Origin: Halorussus limi | GTDB lineage: Archaea; Halobacteriota; Halobacteria; Halobacteriales; Haladaptataceae | Direction: 5' to 3' | Length of the DNA: 64,000 bases | NCBI RefSeq assembly: GCF_023238205.1 | Contig: NZ_CP096659.1 | Coordinates: 3,515,901 to 3,579,900 of the forward strand | Part shown: one piece after another, positions 24,882-32,687 of the stretch | How the letters are laid out: every line of letters begins with the position of its first letter | How positions within the stretch are numbered: the stretch's first letter is position 1 | The notes under the pieces: model-generated | Told to the model about the DNA's origin: nothing | What the model saw: only the letters and a program-made list of their open reading frames with translations | The model's database searches: none | Position numbers and translations under genes: made by a program

Positions 24882-26167
24882 CGACGATAGAGACCGTCCG
24901 AGCGGTGCCCGGCGCGTCGGGGTTCTTCTTCGACGACCAGCGCGCCATCAAACGCGGGGCCGAACGCGACGGCGCCGCCTATCGAGGCGACCCCGTCACG
25001 CCCGGGTTCGACCGCGTCCGGCAGGCGGGCGAGGCCATCAGCGTCCTGCTCGAACTCGGCGACGGCACCGTGGCGACCGGCGACTGCGCCGCCGTCCAGT
25101 ACTCCGGCGCGGGCGGCCGGGACCCCCTCTTCCGGGCCGCGGAGTTCCTCCCGGTCGTGGAGGGACCGGTCGCCGACGCGCTTGTCGGTCGGCCCGCCGA
25201 GCGGTTCGCCGAGAACGCCGCGCTCACCGAAGAAATCCGGACGGCGTCGGGCGACCCACTCCACACGGCCATCCGGTACGGCGTCTCGCAGGCGCTCCTC
25301 GACGCCGCCGCGAAGGCGCGCCGCGCGACGAAGACGGACGTGCTGGCCGACGCGCTCGGGACCGACCCGGCCGACCGACCGGTCCCCGTCTTCGGCCAGT
25401 CGGGCGACGCCCGCCGCGACAACGCCGAGAAGATGCTGCTGAAGGGCGTGCCCGTCCTCCCGCACGGCCTGTTCAACAGCGTCGAGAAGGTCGGCGAGTC
25501 GGGCGAGCGACTGGTCGAGTACCTCGATTGGCTCGCGGACCGGACCGCCGAACTCGGGCCGGCGGGCGCGGACTACTCGCCCCGGTTCCACGTGGACGTG
25601 TACGGCGTCCTCGGCGAGATTTTCGAGGCCCCGTACGACCGGCCGGAGGTCGCCGACTACTTCGCCGACCTCCGAGCGGCGGCCGACCCCTACCCGCTCC
25701 AGGTCGAGGGACCGATGGACGAGGGCGGCCGCGAGGAGCAGATTTACGCGATGGCCGAACTCCGCGACGCCCTCGCGGACGCCGGCGTCGGCGTGGACCT
25801 CGTCGCCGACGAGTGGTGCAACACCTTCGACGACGTGACGGCGTTCGTGGACGCGGGCGCGGCCGACGTGGTGCAGGTCAAGACGCCCGACCTCGGCGGC
25901 GTCCACCGGAGCGGCGAGGCGGTCCGGTACTGCGAGGGGACCGACACCCGCGCGTACCTCGGCGGGACCTGCAACGAGACCGCCGAGTCGGCGCGGGCCT
26001 GCGCACACGTCGCGCTCGCCACCGACGCCGCGCAGGTCCTCGCCAAGCCCGGCATGGGCTTCGACGAGGGGTACATGATAGTGGAGAACGAGATGCGGCG
26101 AGCGCTCGCGCGCCGCGGCGACTGGCGCGCGCCGGTGGCGAACGGGGAGGCGGTCGCGGATGACTGA
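24878..26167 (+). CDS. mal: Methylaspartate ammonia-lyase
   Basis: Deaminates 3-methylaspartate to mesaconate; enolase-superfamily enzyme of 429 residues. The key residues can be lined up with the bacterial enzymes: catalytic Lys335 (VQVKTPDLGG), His196 (VLPHGLFN), and metal ligands Asp240 (HVDVYGVLGE), Glu277 (VEGPMDE) and Asp311 (VADEW). The start is GTG at 24878, overlapping the mamB stop; no ATG is available near the N-terminus and the family start (MTTIETVRAVPGASGFFFDD region) fits. Its end overlaps mch by 8 bases, pointing to coupled translation. Confidence 0.95.
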   Translation: MTTIETVRAVPGASGFFFDDQRAIKRGAERDGAAYRGDPVTPGFDRVRQAGEAISVLLELGDGTVATGDCAAVQYSGAGGRDPLFRAAEFLPVVEGPVADALVGRPAERFAENAALTEEIRTASGDPLHTAIRYGVSQALLDAAAKARRATKTDVLADALGTDPADRPVPVFGQSGDARRDNAEKMLLKGVPVLPHGLFNSVEKVGESGERLVEYLDWLADRTAELGPAGADYSPRFHVDVYGVLGEIFEAPYDRPEVADYFADLRAAADPYPLQVEGPMDEGGREEQIYAMAELRDALADAGVGVDLVADEWCNTFDDVTAFVDAGAADVVQVKTPDLGGVHRSGEAVRYCEGTDTRAYLGGTCNETAESARACAHVALATDAAQVLAKPGMGFDEGYMIVENEMRRALARRGDWRAPVANGEAVADD

Positions 26168-27233
26168 CTGGACCGACCCCGACGCGTTCGCGGCGGCGCT
26201 CGAGCGCGCCGAGACCAAGGAGAAGGGCAACTGCTTCGAGGACTTCGCCGAGGGCGAGACCGTCGAACACGACCCCGGTCTCGTCCTCTCGCGCCGCGGG
26301 TCGGAACTCTGGGCGGGACAGACGCTCAACTACGACCCGACGTACTGGCGGCCCTCGGTCGCCGAGGCCCGGGGCTACGACGCGGTGCCGGTCCACCCCG
26401 ACTACCTGCTGGCCTGCGTGATGGGCGCGAGCGTCGGGGACCTGAGCGAGAAGGGCGGCTACTTCCTCGGGCGCGACGACCTCCGGTACCACCGTCCGGG
26501 GGTCGCGCCGGGGACCGAACTCCGCGTGGAGTCGGTGGTCGAGAGCAAGGCCGAGTCGAGTTCCCGGCCGGCTTACGGCATCGTGACGTGGGAGACCACG
26601 GGATACGACGCCGCGACCGGCGACCCGCTCCTGTCGTACACCCGGACGAACATGATTCCCCGCCGGGAGCCAATCGCGGCCGACGGCGAGGGGGCGAACG
26701 CGGGGGACTCCGAGGACGAGGAGGCGGAACGCGCCGACGCGGACCTCCCCGACGAACTGCTCGCGCCCGAAGGCGGCCACTTCGAGGACTTCCGGGAGGC
26801 GCTCGCCCGGGCCGACGGCCGGGACGCCGCGGTCGCCTACCGCCACGAGCGGGGCCGGACCATCGACGACACGACGGTGGCCCAGCTCCCGCTGGCGACG
26901 CTCAACACCGCGAAGCAACACCACAACGCCGACGCGATGGCCGACTCGCCGTCGGGCGAAATCGTCGCGTACGGCGACGTGACCCGTTCCATCGCGCTCG
27001 GCCACGCGCGCTCGGACGAGCAGACCCTACGTGAGGTGTCCTGCGACGACGAGCGATTCCACGACTTCGTGACCGTCGGCGACACGGTTTACGGCTTCAC
27101 GCACGTCCTCGACGCGAACGACGGCGACGCGCGGAACGCGGGCGAGGTCACTTTCGAACACGTCGCGTTCAACCAGCGCGACGAACCGGTCTACTCCGGG
27201 ACGCGAACCGCACTCGTCCGGAAGCGAGCCTGA
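26160..27233 (+). CDS. mch: Mesaconyl-CoA hydratase (MaoC-like)
   Basis: Hydrates mesaconyl-C1-CoA to beta-methylmalyl-CoA. The 357 residues are a double hot-dog protein. The first half starts KGNCFEDFAEGETVEHDPGLVLSR in pattern and has the MaoC-type segment TLNYDPTYWRPS; the second begins about residue 200 (EGGHFEDFREALARADG) with TLNTAKQHHNADAMADSPSG. An acidic linker joins them. It overlaps mal by 8 bases and is 35 bases before the lyase gene. Family and order match the haloarchaeal methylaspartate cluster. Confidence 0.92.
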   Translation: MTDWTDPDAFAAALERAETKEKGNCFEDFAEGETVEHDPGLVLSRRGSELWAGQTLNYDPTYWRPSVAEARGYDAVPVHPDYLLACVMGASVGDLSEKGGYFLGRDDLRYHRPGVAPGTELRVESVVESKAESSSRPAYGIVTWETTGYDAATGDPLLSYTRTNMIPRREPIAADGEGANAGDSEDEEAERADADLPDELLAPEGGHFEDFREALARADGRDAAVAYRHERGRTIDDTTVAQLPLATLNTAKQHHNADAMADSPSGEIVAYGDVTRSIALGHARSDEQTLREVSCDDERFHDFVTVGDTVYGFTHVLDANDGDARNAGEVTFEHVAFNQRDEPVYSGTRTALVRKRA

Positions 27234-27268
27234 CGACTAAAACGCACACCCGAAACCACACCCAATCC

Positions 27269-28300
27269 ATGACGAACACCCGACTCTGCCGAACGTTCCA
27301 GACCGCGCCCGCTGGCGTCCCCCGCGACGACAGCGCGAAGTACCTCGTCTCCGGCCTCGCGGCCGAGGGCTGGCAGGCGCCCGACTGGCTGGTTCCCGAC
27401 CTCGAAGACGGCACCGCGCCCGACCTCAAGGACGAGGCGCTGGCGAACGTCCGGGACCTCCTGCCGGAGTACGCGCCCGACTTCGCGGGCGAAATCTGGC
27501 CCCGCGTCGAGTGGGGCTACGACGACGAGGCGACCCGCGAACGCGGCCGCGACCAGATAGCGACGCTCGCGGCGTCGGTCGGCGACCACCTCGACGGCGT
27601 GGTCGTGCCGAAGGTCGGCCGACTCGACGACGTGAAGGCGGCCGAGGCCGCGGTCGAAGCCGCGGTGCAGGAGTCGGGCCGCGAAATCGAGATGGCGATA
27701 ATCGTCGAGACCGCGCGCGCTCGGTCGGACCTCCGGGAAATCGCGCAGTTCGGCCGCGACTCGCGGCTCTCGGCGCTCGTCTTCGGCCCGGTGGACTACG
27801 CCGCGGAACTCGGCGGTCGGGACGTCGGCGGCCCGGAGGGCGGGCCGAACTGGCCCGGCCTCTACGAGGCGATGTCGAACGAGGCCAGCGCGAACGACCT
27901 GCTGGCAATCGGCGGTCCCTTCGACAAACTGTTCCGGGAGCGCGCGGGCGTGACGTTCTACAACGGCGACGAGTACGCCGCGCACGTCGAGCGCGAGGCC
28001 CGCGTCGGACTCGACGGCAGTTGGTCGCTCCACCCGAACCAGACCGAGCAGGCCAACCGCATCCACCTGCCCACCGACGCCGAACTCCGCGAGGCGGTTC
28101 GGAAGATAGAGGCATTCACGGAGGCGAAAGACGAGGGGACCGGCGCGGTCTCCATCGACGGCCAGATGGTGGACGAGGCGACCCTGAAGAACTTCGAGAA
28201 CACGGTCGAGACGGTCCGGGCGGTCCACGACGCCCGCGAGTCCCAGACCCGGGAGTGCTACGACGCCGACCTGCTGGAGCGCGCGCTCGCGGTCGGGTGA
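27269..28300 (+). CDS. Beta-methylmalyl-CoA lyase (CitE-like HpcH/HpaI family)
   Basis: Cleaves beta-methylmalyl-CoA to glyoxylate and propionyl-CoA, the last step of the branch. A TIM-barrel lyase of 343 residues with family segments LVPDLEDGTAPD (start of the CoA/Mg site), VVVPKVGRLDDV, MAIIVETARA (Glu metal ligand) and LVFGPVDYAAELGG (Asp metal ligand), plus SWSLHPNQTEQANRI. Malyl-CoA lyase or citramalyl-CoA lyase activities are possible alternatives; the cluster context decides. It ends the operon, followed by a strong hairpin. Confidence 0.9.
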   Translation: MTNTRLCRTFQTAPAGVPRDDSAKYLVSGLAAEGWQAPDWLVPDLEDGTAPDLKDEALANVRDLLPEYAPDFAGEIWPRVEWGYDDEATRERGRDQIATLAASVGDHLDGVVVPKVGRLDDVKAAEAAVEAAVQESGREIEMAIIVETARARSDLREIAQFGRDSRLSALVFGPVDYAAELGGRDVGGPEGGPNWPGLYEAMSNEASANDLLAIGGPFDKLFRERAGVTFYNGDEYAAHVEREARVGLDGSWSLHPNQTEQANRIHLPTDAELREAVRKIEAFTEAKDEGTGAVSIDGQMVDEATLKNFENTVETVRAVHDARESQTRECYDADLLERALAVG

Positions 28301-28310
28301 AGCGCGAGAG

Positions 28311-28335
28311 CCGCGAGCAGATGCACTGCTCGCGG
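28311..28335. terminator. Strong hairpin after the methylaspartate operon
   Basis: CCGCGAGCAG-ATGCA-CTGCTCGCGG is a perfect 10-bp stem with a 5-base loop, 11 bases after the lyase stop codon. A nearly identical copy with an 8-bp stem is at 28476-28496. There is no U-tract, so it need not be a terminator; it could be an mRNA 3' structure or a tRNA-processing element. Confidence 0.4.
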
Positions 28336-28376
28336 TATCGCTCCCGTCAGAAGGACGGTGGGATTGGGATTTGAAC
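28313..28376. repeat. 64-bp direct repeat, copy A
   Basis: Identical base for base to 28476-28539 (offset 163). It contains a hairpin arm pair and, at its right end, a copy of the last 21 bases of the tRNA-Ser gene (28356-28376). It looks like a displaced tRNA 3' end with its downstream flank, the arrangement left by site-specific integration at a tRNA gene or by a local duplication. Confidence 0.85.
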
Positions 28377-28437
28377 TACGCCGAGACGGTCCGGGCGTGC
28401 GGCGCTTCGCGCCGTTCCGGGCGTGCGACTCGTCTAC

Positions 28438-28452
28438 TTCAAATCCCACCGT
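28438..28452 (-). repeat. Inverted tRNA 3'-end fragment
   Basis: Read on the minus strand this is ACGGTGGGATTTGAA. It matches the repeat's ACGGTGGGA...TTTGAA except that six bases are missing between the two parts. It therefore resembles a third, inverted tRNA T-arm/acceptor remnant lying between the two direct repeats. Confidence 0.45.
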
Positions 28453-28475
28453 ACGCCGAAAGCGCTCGCGGACTG

Positions 28476-28539
28476 GCGAGCAGATGCACTGCTCGCGGTA
28501 TCGCTCCCGTCAGAAGGACGGTGGGATTGGGATTTGAAC
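28476..28539. repeat. 64-bp direct repeat, copy B (overlaps tRNA-Ser 3' end)
   Basis: Second copy of the repeat at 28313-28376. Bases 28519-28539 are the real 3' end of tRNA-Ser; the remaining 43 bases are its immediate downstream flank. The two copies bracket about 99 bases of unique GC-rich sequence with no gene. Confidence 0.85.
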
Positions 28540-28601
28540 CCAAGAGGCATGACGCCACCTGCTTTCAAGGCAGGCGCAATAGGCCGCTCTGCCATCCCAC
28601 C
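28519..28601 (-). tRNA. tRNA-Ser (anticodon TGA)
   Basis: On the minus strand: acceptor GGTGGGA/TCCCACC with discriminator G, anticodon stem CCTGC/GCAGG closing the loop CTTGAAA (anticodon TGA, serine UCA), a long variable arm typical of class II tRNAs, and T-arm TTGGG-TTCAAAT-CCCAA. No intron, no encoded CCA. Its 3' 21 bases are duplicated at 28356-28376. Confidence 0.92.
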
Positions 28602-28629
28602 GCGCGGTCCAAGCTACCGACTCGTCCGT

Positions 28630-29391
28630 CTAAGAACTGTCGGTCTGCGTTCGAACCAACTCGGGGCCGGCGTCGCCGTCCGCGACCCGCAGGCCCCACT
28701 CGCGGAGCAGGGTCGCGGTGTGTTCCGGAACGATGCGTCCGGCCGCGGCGCGGGCGTTGAGTTCGGGCACGAGCGAGAGGAGGTCGGTCCCCGTCGCCAC
28801 CCGGGTCTCGGTCGGGAGGAACCCGACCTCGTGGCCTGCATCGACCGCGCGGTCGGTCAGCGTCTCGACCGCGGGCGAAGCGTAGGCGCCCTCGAAGTCG
28901 ATGGTGTCGGTGAAGCCGGCGAAGTGGACCCGGCCGCGCTCGCTCGGCCCGAGGACCACCTCGTTGCGCCGGAGTTTCATCGCGGCGCTGTCGATTTCCT
29001 TCCGGGTGAGCATCGGCGCGGTGCCGGGGACGACCGCGGCCGACTGGGCGTCTTCCTCGCCGAGCAGGTGCGAGACGGTGTTGCCCGCGCGGGCGGCGAA
29101 CGTCGACCCGACCTGCACCTCGAACCGGGCCTCGTCGTGGTCCGAGAGAGCGTCGGTGACGAGCGCCCGGACCTCCGCCTCGGCGCTCCGGTCGCTCGCG
29201 TCGGCGGACTCCTCGTCGCGGTAGTTGACGAGGAGTTCGCCGCCGCTCCGCTCGGCCGCTCGGACGGTGTCTTTCAGCATCGCGGCGTAGAGGTCGGCCG
29301 CCTCCTCCTCCGAGAGCGGCGACGACTCGGCGAGTTCCGGCAGTACCAGCCCCGGCCGCGGCGGGTCCGCGAAGACGGCGATGACAGTCAT
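28630..29391 (-). CDS. DUF2064-type glycosyltransferase-A-like protein
   Basis: A 253-residue cytoplasmic protein. It starts MTVIAVFADPPRPGLVLPEL, the phosphate/nucleotide-binding strand-loop seen in DUF2064 and TIGR04282 proteins. It continues GGELLVNYRD, FEVQVGSTFAARAGNTVSHLL and SAAVVPGTAPMLT, the last equivalent to the usual GSDxP segment with the acid residue changed. Downstream it has NEVVLGPSERGRVHFAGF. The altered motif means nucleotide-sugar binding is not assured. Function unknown; stands alone next to tRNA-Ser. Confidence 0.65.
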   Translation of the reverse strand: MTVIAVFADPPRPGLVLPELAESSPLSEEEAADLYAAMLKDTVRAAERSGGELLVNYRDEESADASDRSAEAEVRALVTDALSDHDEARFEVQVGSTFAARAGNTVSHLLGEEDAQSAAVVPGTAPMLTRKEIDSAAMKLRRNEVVLGPSERGRVHFAGFTDTIDFEGAYASPAVETLTDRAVDAGHEVGFLPTETRVATGTDLLSLVPELNARAAAGRIVPEHTATLLREWGLRVADGDAGPELVRTQTDSS

Positions 29392-29552
29392 ACCTCACTC
29401 TCGGTGGGCCGCGGCCTTGAAAGTCGTCATTCCCGCTCCGGCGAAGTCGGTTCGTCGCCTCGGCCGCAGCCGAGGTAACACCGGCGAGTCGGGTGACGCC
29501 CACCGACGGCGAAAAGCCCCGTTTTTTGTCGGCGGCGACCCTCCCCTCGCGT

Positions 29553-29756
29553 ATGAACTGGTGGAAGCCACTCGCGGCGCTGTCGGTCGCGTTGGTCGCG
29601 TTCGTCGCGGTCGGCGCGCTGGTCGGACTGGTCCAGGAGGTCCTCGGAAGCGTCGCGGCGCTCGCGGTCGTCGCCCTGCTACTCGTCGCGGTCGTCGCGG
29701 CGAGCAAGGCCGGCACGTCGCCGAACCGCTGGCTGTCGAACCCCTACTGGGAGTGA
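29553..29756 (+). CDS. Small two-helix membrane protein
   Basis: A 67-residue protein with two hydrophobic segments (about 7-29 and 33-50) and a polar C-terminal tail (KAGTSPNRWLSNPYWE). The start at 29553 follows a T-rich spot (29522-29527) by about 25 bases. No family is recognised. It could be a membrane accessory subunit or a stand-alone small membrane protein. Confidence 0.6.
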   Translation: MNWWKPLAALSVALVAFVAVGALVGLVQEVLGSVAALAVVALLLVAVVAASKAGTSPNRWLSNPYWE

Positions 29757-29790
29757 GGGCCGAGACCGGGACTCGCGCCCGCCTCGTCTC

Positions 29791-30423
29791 TCAGCGACCC
29801 CGCCGACCCTTCGTCTGGCGGTAGTCCCGGTCCATCAGCGACGAGAAGTGGTCGAGGAACGCCTCGCGTTCGGCGTCGGTCTGGTCGAGCGGGTCGGTCA
29901 TCGGGACGATTTCGAAGCCCCGGCCCCGAATCGTCGTCGCGTGGTCCGCGCTCGCGTCGAACTCCTCGGCGGGGGTCGTGGTGTACTCGGTCGCGATTTC
30001 GGTCAGCGCGCGCTGGCCGACCGGCACGAGGATTTCGGGGTTTATCATGCGAATCTCGGCGTTGAGGTAGGGCTCGCAGGTCCGAATCTCGTCGTCGGTC
30101 GGCGACCGGTCGGGGTCCCGACACCGCGCGAGGTAGGTCAGAAAGGCGTTTTCGAGTTCGGGGTCGTCGGCGCTCGGCAGGGAGTTGTTGAGACCGAGCA
30201 GACCGAGGACGTGCTGGAGGGCCTCGCCGCGCTCGTCGCCCGTGAAGGGGACGCCCGTCCGGTCGGCGCCCGGACCGGGCGCCTCGCCGACGAACAGGAA
30301 GTCCGCGCCCACGTCGCCGTACCCGTGGACGACCCGCTCGCGGGTCGCACAGAGTTCCGGGCAGTTCTCGCAGTCGGCGTCCATCCCGAACGGGTTCGAG
30401 CGAGTCTGCTGGTTCGCGTCCAT
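29791..30423 (-). CDS. Family 4/5-type uracil-DNA glycosylase with Fe-S cluster
   Basis: Removes uracil from DNA in base-excision repair. Of 210 residues, the N-terminus carries the first cluster cysteines C18-x2-C21 (CENCPELC) and the other two are C101 (LARC) and C116 (RTCEPYL), the 4Fe-4S pattern. The active-site motif A is GEAPGPGADRTGVPFTG (46-62), with the GEAPG form of family 4; motif B near the C-terminus is less clear (VPMTDPLDQTD rather than HPS), so it may be a divergent subgroup. Single gene, start ATG at 30423. Confidence 0.85.
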   Translation of the reverse strand: MDANQQTRSNPFGMDADCENCPELCATRERVVHGYGDVGADFLFVGEAPGPGADRTGVPFTGDERGEALQHVLGLLGLNNSLPSADDPELENAFLTYLARCRDPDRSPTDDEIRTCEPYLNAEIRMINPEILVPVGQRALTEIATEYTTTPAEEFDASADHATTIRGRGFEIVPMTDPLDQTDAEREAFLDHFSSLMDRDYRQTKGRRGR

Positions 30424-30479
30424 CGTCGGAATCGAGGGGCGCGCGCGGTAAAAACCGGTCGGAGCGACCCGGCGGCCTC

Positions 30480-31385
30480 TCAGTACCGGTCGTCGTCGGT
30501 GCCGAGCGCCTTCCGGAGGTACGGTTCGACCCGCTCGAAGCGGTCGCCCGGCGCGACTCGGTCGCGTTCCCGGTCGTGGGCGACCATCCCGAACTCGGCG
30601 AGTTTCGGCAGGTGGACGTGGCGGAGGGAGGTGGCGGCCCGCTCGTAGGCCACCGAACTCCGGGCGGCGACCCGGTCGGCGAGGTCCGGAACGGAAATCG
30701 GGTCGCCGTCCGCGACCGCGTCGAGGACCCAGCGGCGACGGGGGTCGGCGACGGCCTCGAAGCAGTCGTCGACCGAAGGGCGGGCGACCCCGGCAGTCTG
30801 GGCCTCGACGGTCTCGACGACCGTGTCGAACAGCGAGGCCACCTGGCGGACGACGCGTCGGTCGTGGGCCGCGGGTCGCAGGCAGAAGTAGCCGACCGCG
30901 TCGCGGGCGTCGAGGGCGCGGAGGAACTCGGGGAGAAACGCGGCGGCCGACGCGGCGTCGAGGTGGCCGAGAAGGTCGGTCAGCGAGTCGAAGTAGACGA
31001 CGGTTCGGCCCTCGTCGGGCCACGCGTCGATATACCCCGTCACGGCGTCGCGCAGTTCGTCGGTGTCGGTCGGGTCCGCCACGCCCCGGAGCGGCGTCCG
31101 GTCGGCAGACAGCGGCGCGGACGTGGCGGCCGAGGAGCGCATCTGTTCGCCGACGCTGACGACGCCGACGTTCCGGGGCGGACGGTCAACCCGGTCGCGC
31201 CACTCGTGGAGGAAGCGCTCGGACTGTCGGTAGGTCACCGCGACCGTCTCGGTGGGCGTCTCGGTCAGGAGGTCGAACAGTACGTCGAATCGCGAGTTCT
31301 CGTCGCTCGTCCGGCGCTGGACCAGTGTATGCGGGTCGCCGTCTACGCACGTCCGGACGAGTCTCGTATCTTGCACACCACTCAC
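30480..31385 (-). CDS. DUF7504 (RecA-like) protein with C-terminal winged helix
   Basis: A 301-residue haloarchaeal sensor or regulator. Residues 1-200 resemble the DUF7504 RecA/KaiC-like fold: TETVAVTYRQSERFLHEW, NVGVVSVGEQMRS, EGRTVVYFDSLTDLLGHLD (Walker B-like) and ALDARDAVGYFCLRPAAHDRRVV. A Walker A is missing, so it probably does not hydrolyse ATP. Residues about 205-295 are a DUF7344-type winged helix (DCFEAVADPRRRWVLDAVADGD, SLRHVHLPKLAEFGMV). The HalOD1 gene starts 4 bases upstream in the same direction, so the two form a unit. A similar domain without the helix is at 44315-44902. Confidence 0.75.
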   Translation of the reverse strand: MSGVQDTRLVRTCVDGDPHTLVQRRTSDENSRFDVLFDLLTETPTETVAVTYRQSERFLHEWRDRVDRPPRNVGVVSVGEQMRSSAATSAPLSADRTPLRGVADPTDTDELRDAVTGYIDAWPDEGRTVVYFDSLTDLLGHLDAASAAAFLPEFLRALDARDAVGYFCLRPAAHDRRVVRQVASLFDTVVETVEAQTAGVARPSVDDCFEAVADPRRRWVLDAVADGDPISVPDLADRVAARSSVAYERAATSLRHVHLPKLAEFGMVAHDRERDRVAPGDRFERVEPYLRKALGTDDDRY

Positions 31386-31389
31386 CTCC

Positions 31390-31710
31390 TCACTCGTCGT
31401 CCGATACCGGTTCGTCTACGATTCGGACGCGTCCGTCGCTCCGCACGAGGACTTCGAGGCCGCAGACGCGGAAGGTAGCCTGGGCCTCGCCCTCGCTGTC
31501 GACGAACAGCGAGTCGAGTGCGTCCGGGTCGATTCTGTCGGCGACCGGGATGACCGTCGTCGTCGGGTCGACGTCCGCGACTTCGGCTATCGCTTCGATG
31601 ACGACGTCGCTCAGCATCGCCGGACCGTCCGGGTCGTACGTCGCGCGGTAGACGCCGGAACGGTCGGGCGCTTCGGTCAGGCCCGGGTTATCGTCGATAT
31701 CATTTCCCAT
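31390..31710 (-). CDS. HalOD1 output-domain protein
   Basis: A 106-residue protein that consists of one HalOD1 domain, a haloarchaeal output domain of signalling proteins. The pattern is VVIEAIAEVADVDPTTTVIPVADRIDPDALDSLF, then ATFRVCGLEVLVRSDGRVRIVD. An AT-rich stretch at about 31760-31775 (AATAATAAATTTATGG) is the probable promoter. The ATG at 31710 is used; an in-frame start at 31866 would extend through that promoter. The next gene is a DUF7504 protein, so they likely act together. Confidence 0.8.
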   Translation of the reverse strand: MGNDIDDNPGLTEAPDRSGVYRATYDPDGPAMLSDVVIEAIAEVADVDPTTTVIPVADRIDPDALDSLFVDSEGEAQATFRVCGLEVLVRSDGRVRIVDEPVSDDE

Positions 31711-31995
31711 GTTACTTTTGGACACGTTTCCCGACTCCACTTCTTTTTCAGTTTGAAGGAATAATAAATTTATGGCGTTTATCGGTGGCGACTTCGAAAC
31801 GGTGAGCCGAGTGACGGAACTGATTCCGAGGTCGGTCGCGACGTCTCTGTCGGTGCCGGCGACCACCGGCCGCCCCCGGCGAGAAACGGTTCACGTCTGT
31901 TAGAAACCTCCCATTACGTCGCTCTCGGCGAGTGAGAGCGTAGAACTATTGCCGGCATTTAATCCGCTCCCCGAGGAGTATCCGACGGGGGTTTC

Positions 31996-32634
31996 ATGAC
32001 AGAGAACACATCCCGTCGGCGCTTTCTGAAAGCGGCGGCAGCGACAGGCGCATTGGCCGGTCTGAACGCGACGGTCCTCGCACAGGGCCAGAACGAGGAG
32101 GTAATCCTGCTCGGCGGATACACCCAAGGGTGGCAGGGCTACCGTCTCCCGGGCGGAGCGAGCGCGTCGGGAACGGCGAACCCGACGCTGACGCTGCAGG
32201 AGGGGACGACCTACACCCTGATGTGGCAGAACGGCGACGGCGTAGGCCACAACTTCGCCATTCAGGACTCGCAGGGGAACAACCTCCAAGTCCTCGAACC
32301 GCTCACCGTTCAGGCGGACACGTTCTCCCAGATTAACCAGACGTCCGAGGACCAGAACGTCACGCTCGACATCACGGGCGGGAACGTGACCGGCGTGAGT
32401 AACGGCACCGGCGGAAACATGACCGGCGGAAACGCGACCGGCGGTCAGCAGACGACCCAGTCGCTGGTGGCCAAGACCCAGATTCTCTCGGAGGAGGGCG
32501 CGGTGCAGGCGGTTCGCTTCACCGCCACCCCGGAGATGGCCCAGTACATCTGCATCGTCCACCCGAACACGATGGTCGGCGACATAGAGGTCCAGAGCGG
32601 TGGCGGAAGCGGCAACATGACGGGTTCGATGTAA
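31996..32634 (+). CDS. Tat-exported blue copper (cupredoxin/halocyanin-like) protein
   Basis: A 212-residue small electron carrier. The Tat signal is TSRRRFLKAAAATGALAG. The mature domain shows NPTLTLQEGTTYTLMWQNGDGVGHNFAI (first copper His in GHNF) and, near the C-terminus, EMAQYICIVHPNTMVGDI with Cys, His and Met ligands of a type I site. A Gly/Asn/Thr-rich segment (about 125-155) lies between. The domain is clearly related to the C-terminal domain of the broken gene at 54244-55635. It may donate electrons to terminal oxidases. Confidence 0.88.
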   Translation: MTENTSRRRFLKAAAATGALAGLNATVLAQGQNEEVILLGGYTQGWQGYRLPGGASASGTANPTLTLQEGTTYTLMWQNGDGVGHNFAIQDSQGNNLQVLEPLTVQADTFSQINQTSEDQNVTLDITGGNVTGVSNGTGGNMTGGNATGGQQTTQSLVAKTQILSEEGAVQAVRFTATPEMAQYICIVHPNTMVGDIEVQSGGGSGNMTGSM

Positions 32635-32687
32635 CCCCGCCGTTCGACCGACAGCGAACTATCGAACTCTTTTCGACCGTCGGGAGG

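Noticed and set aside
28353..28452. A second complete tRNA gene next to tRNA-Ser
   Set aside because: Only the last 21 bases are copied; no anticodon arm or D-arm can be built in either strand.
28311..28540. CRISPR-like array
   Set aside because: Only two repeat copies, one of which is part of a tRNA gene, with no cas genes in the window.
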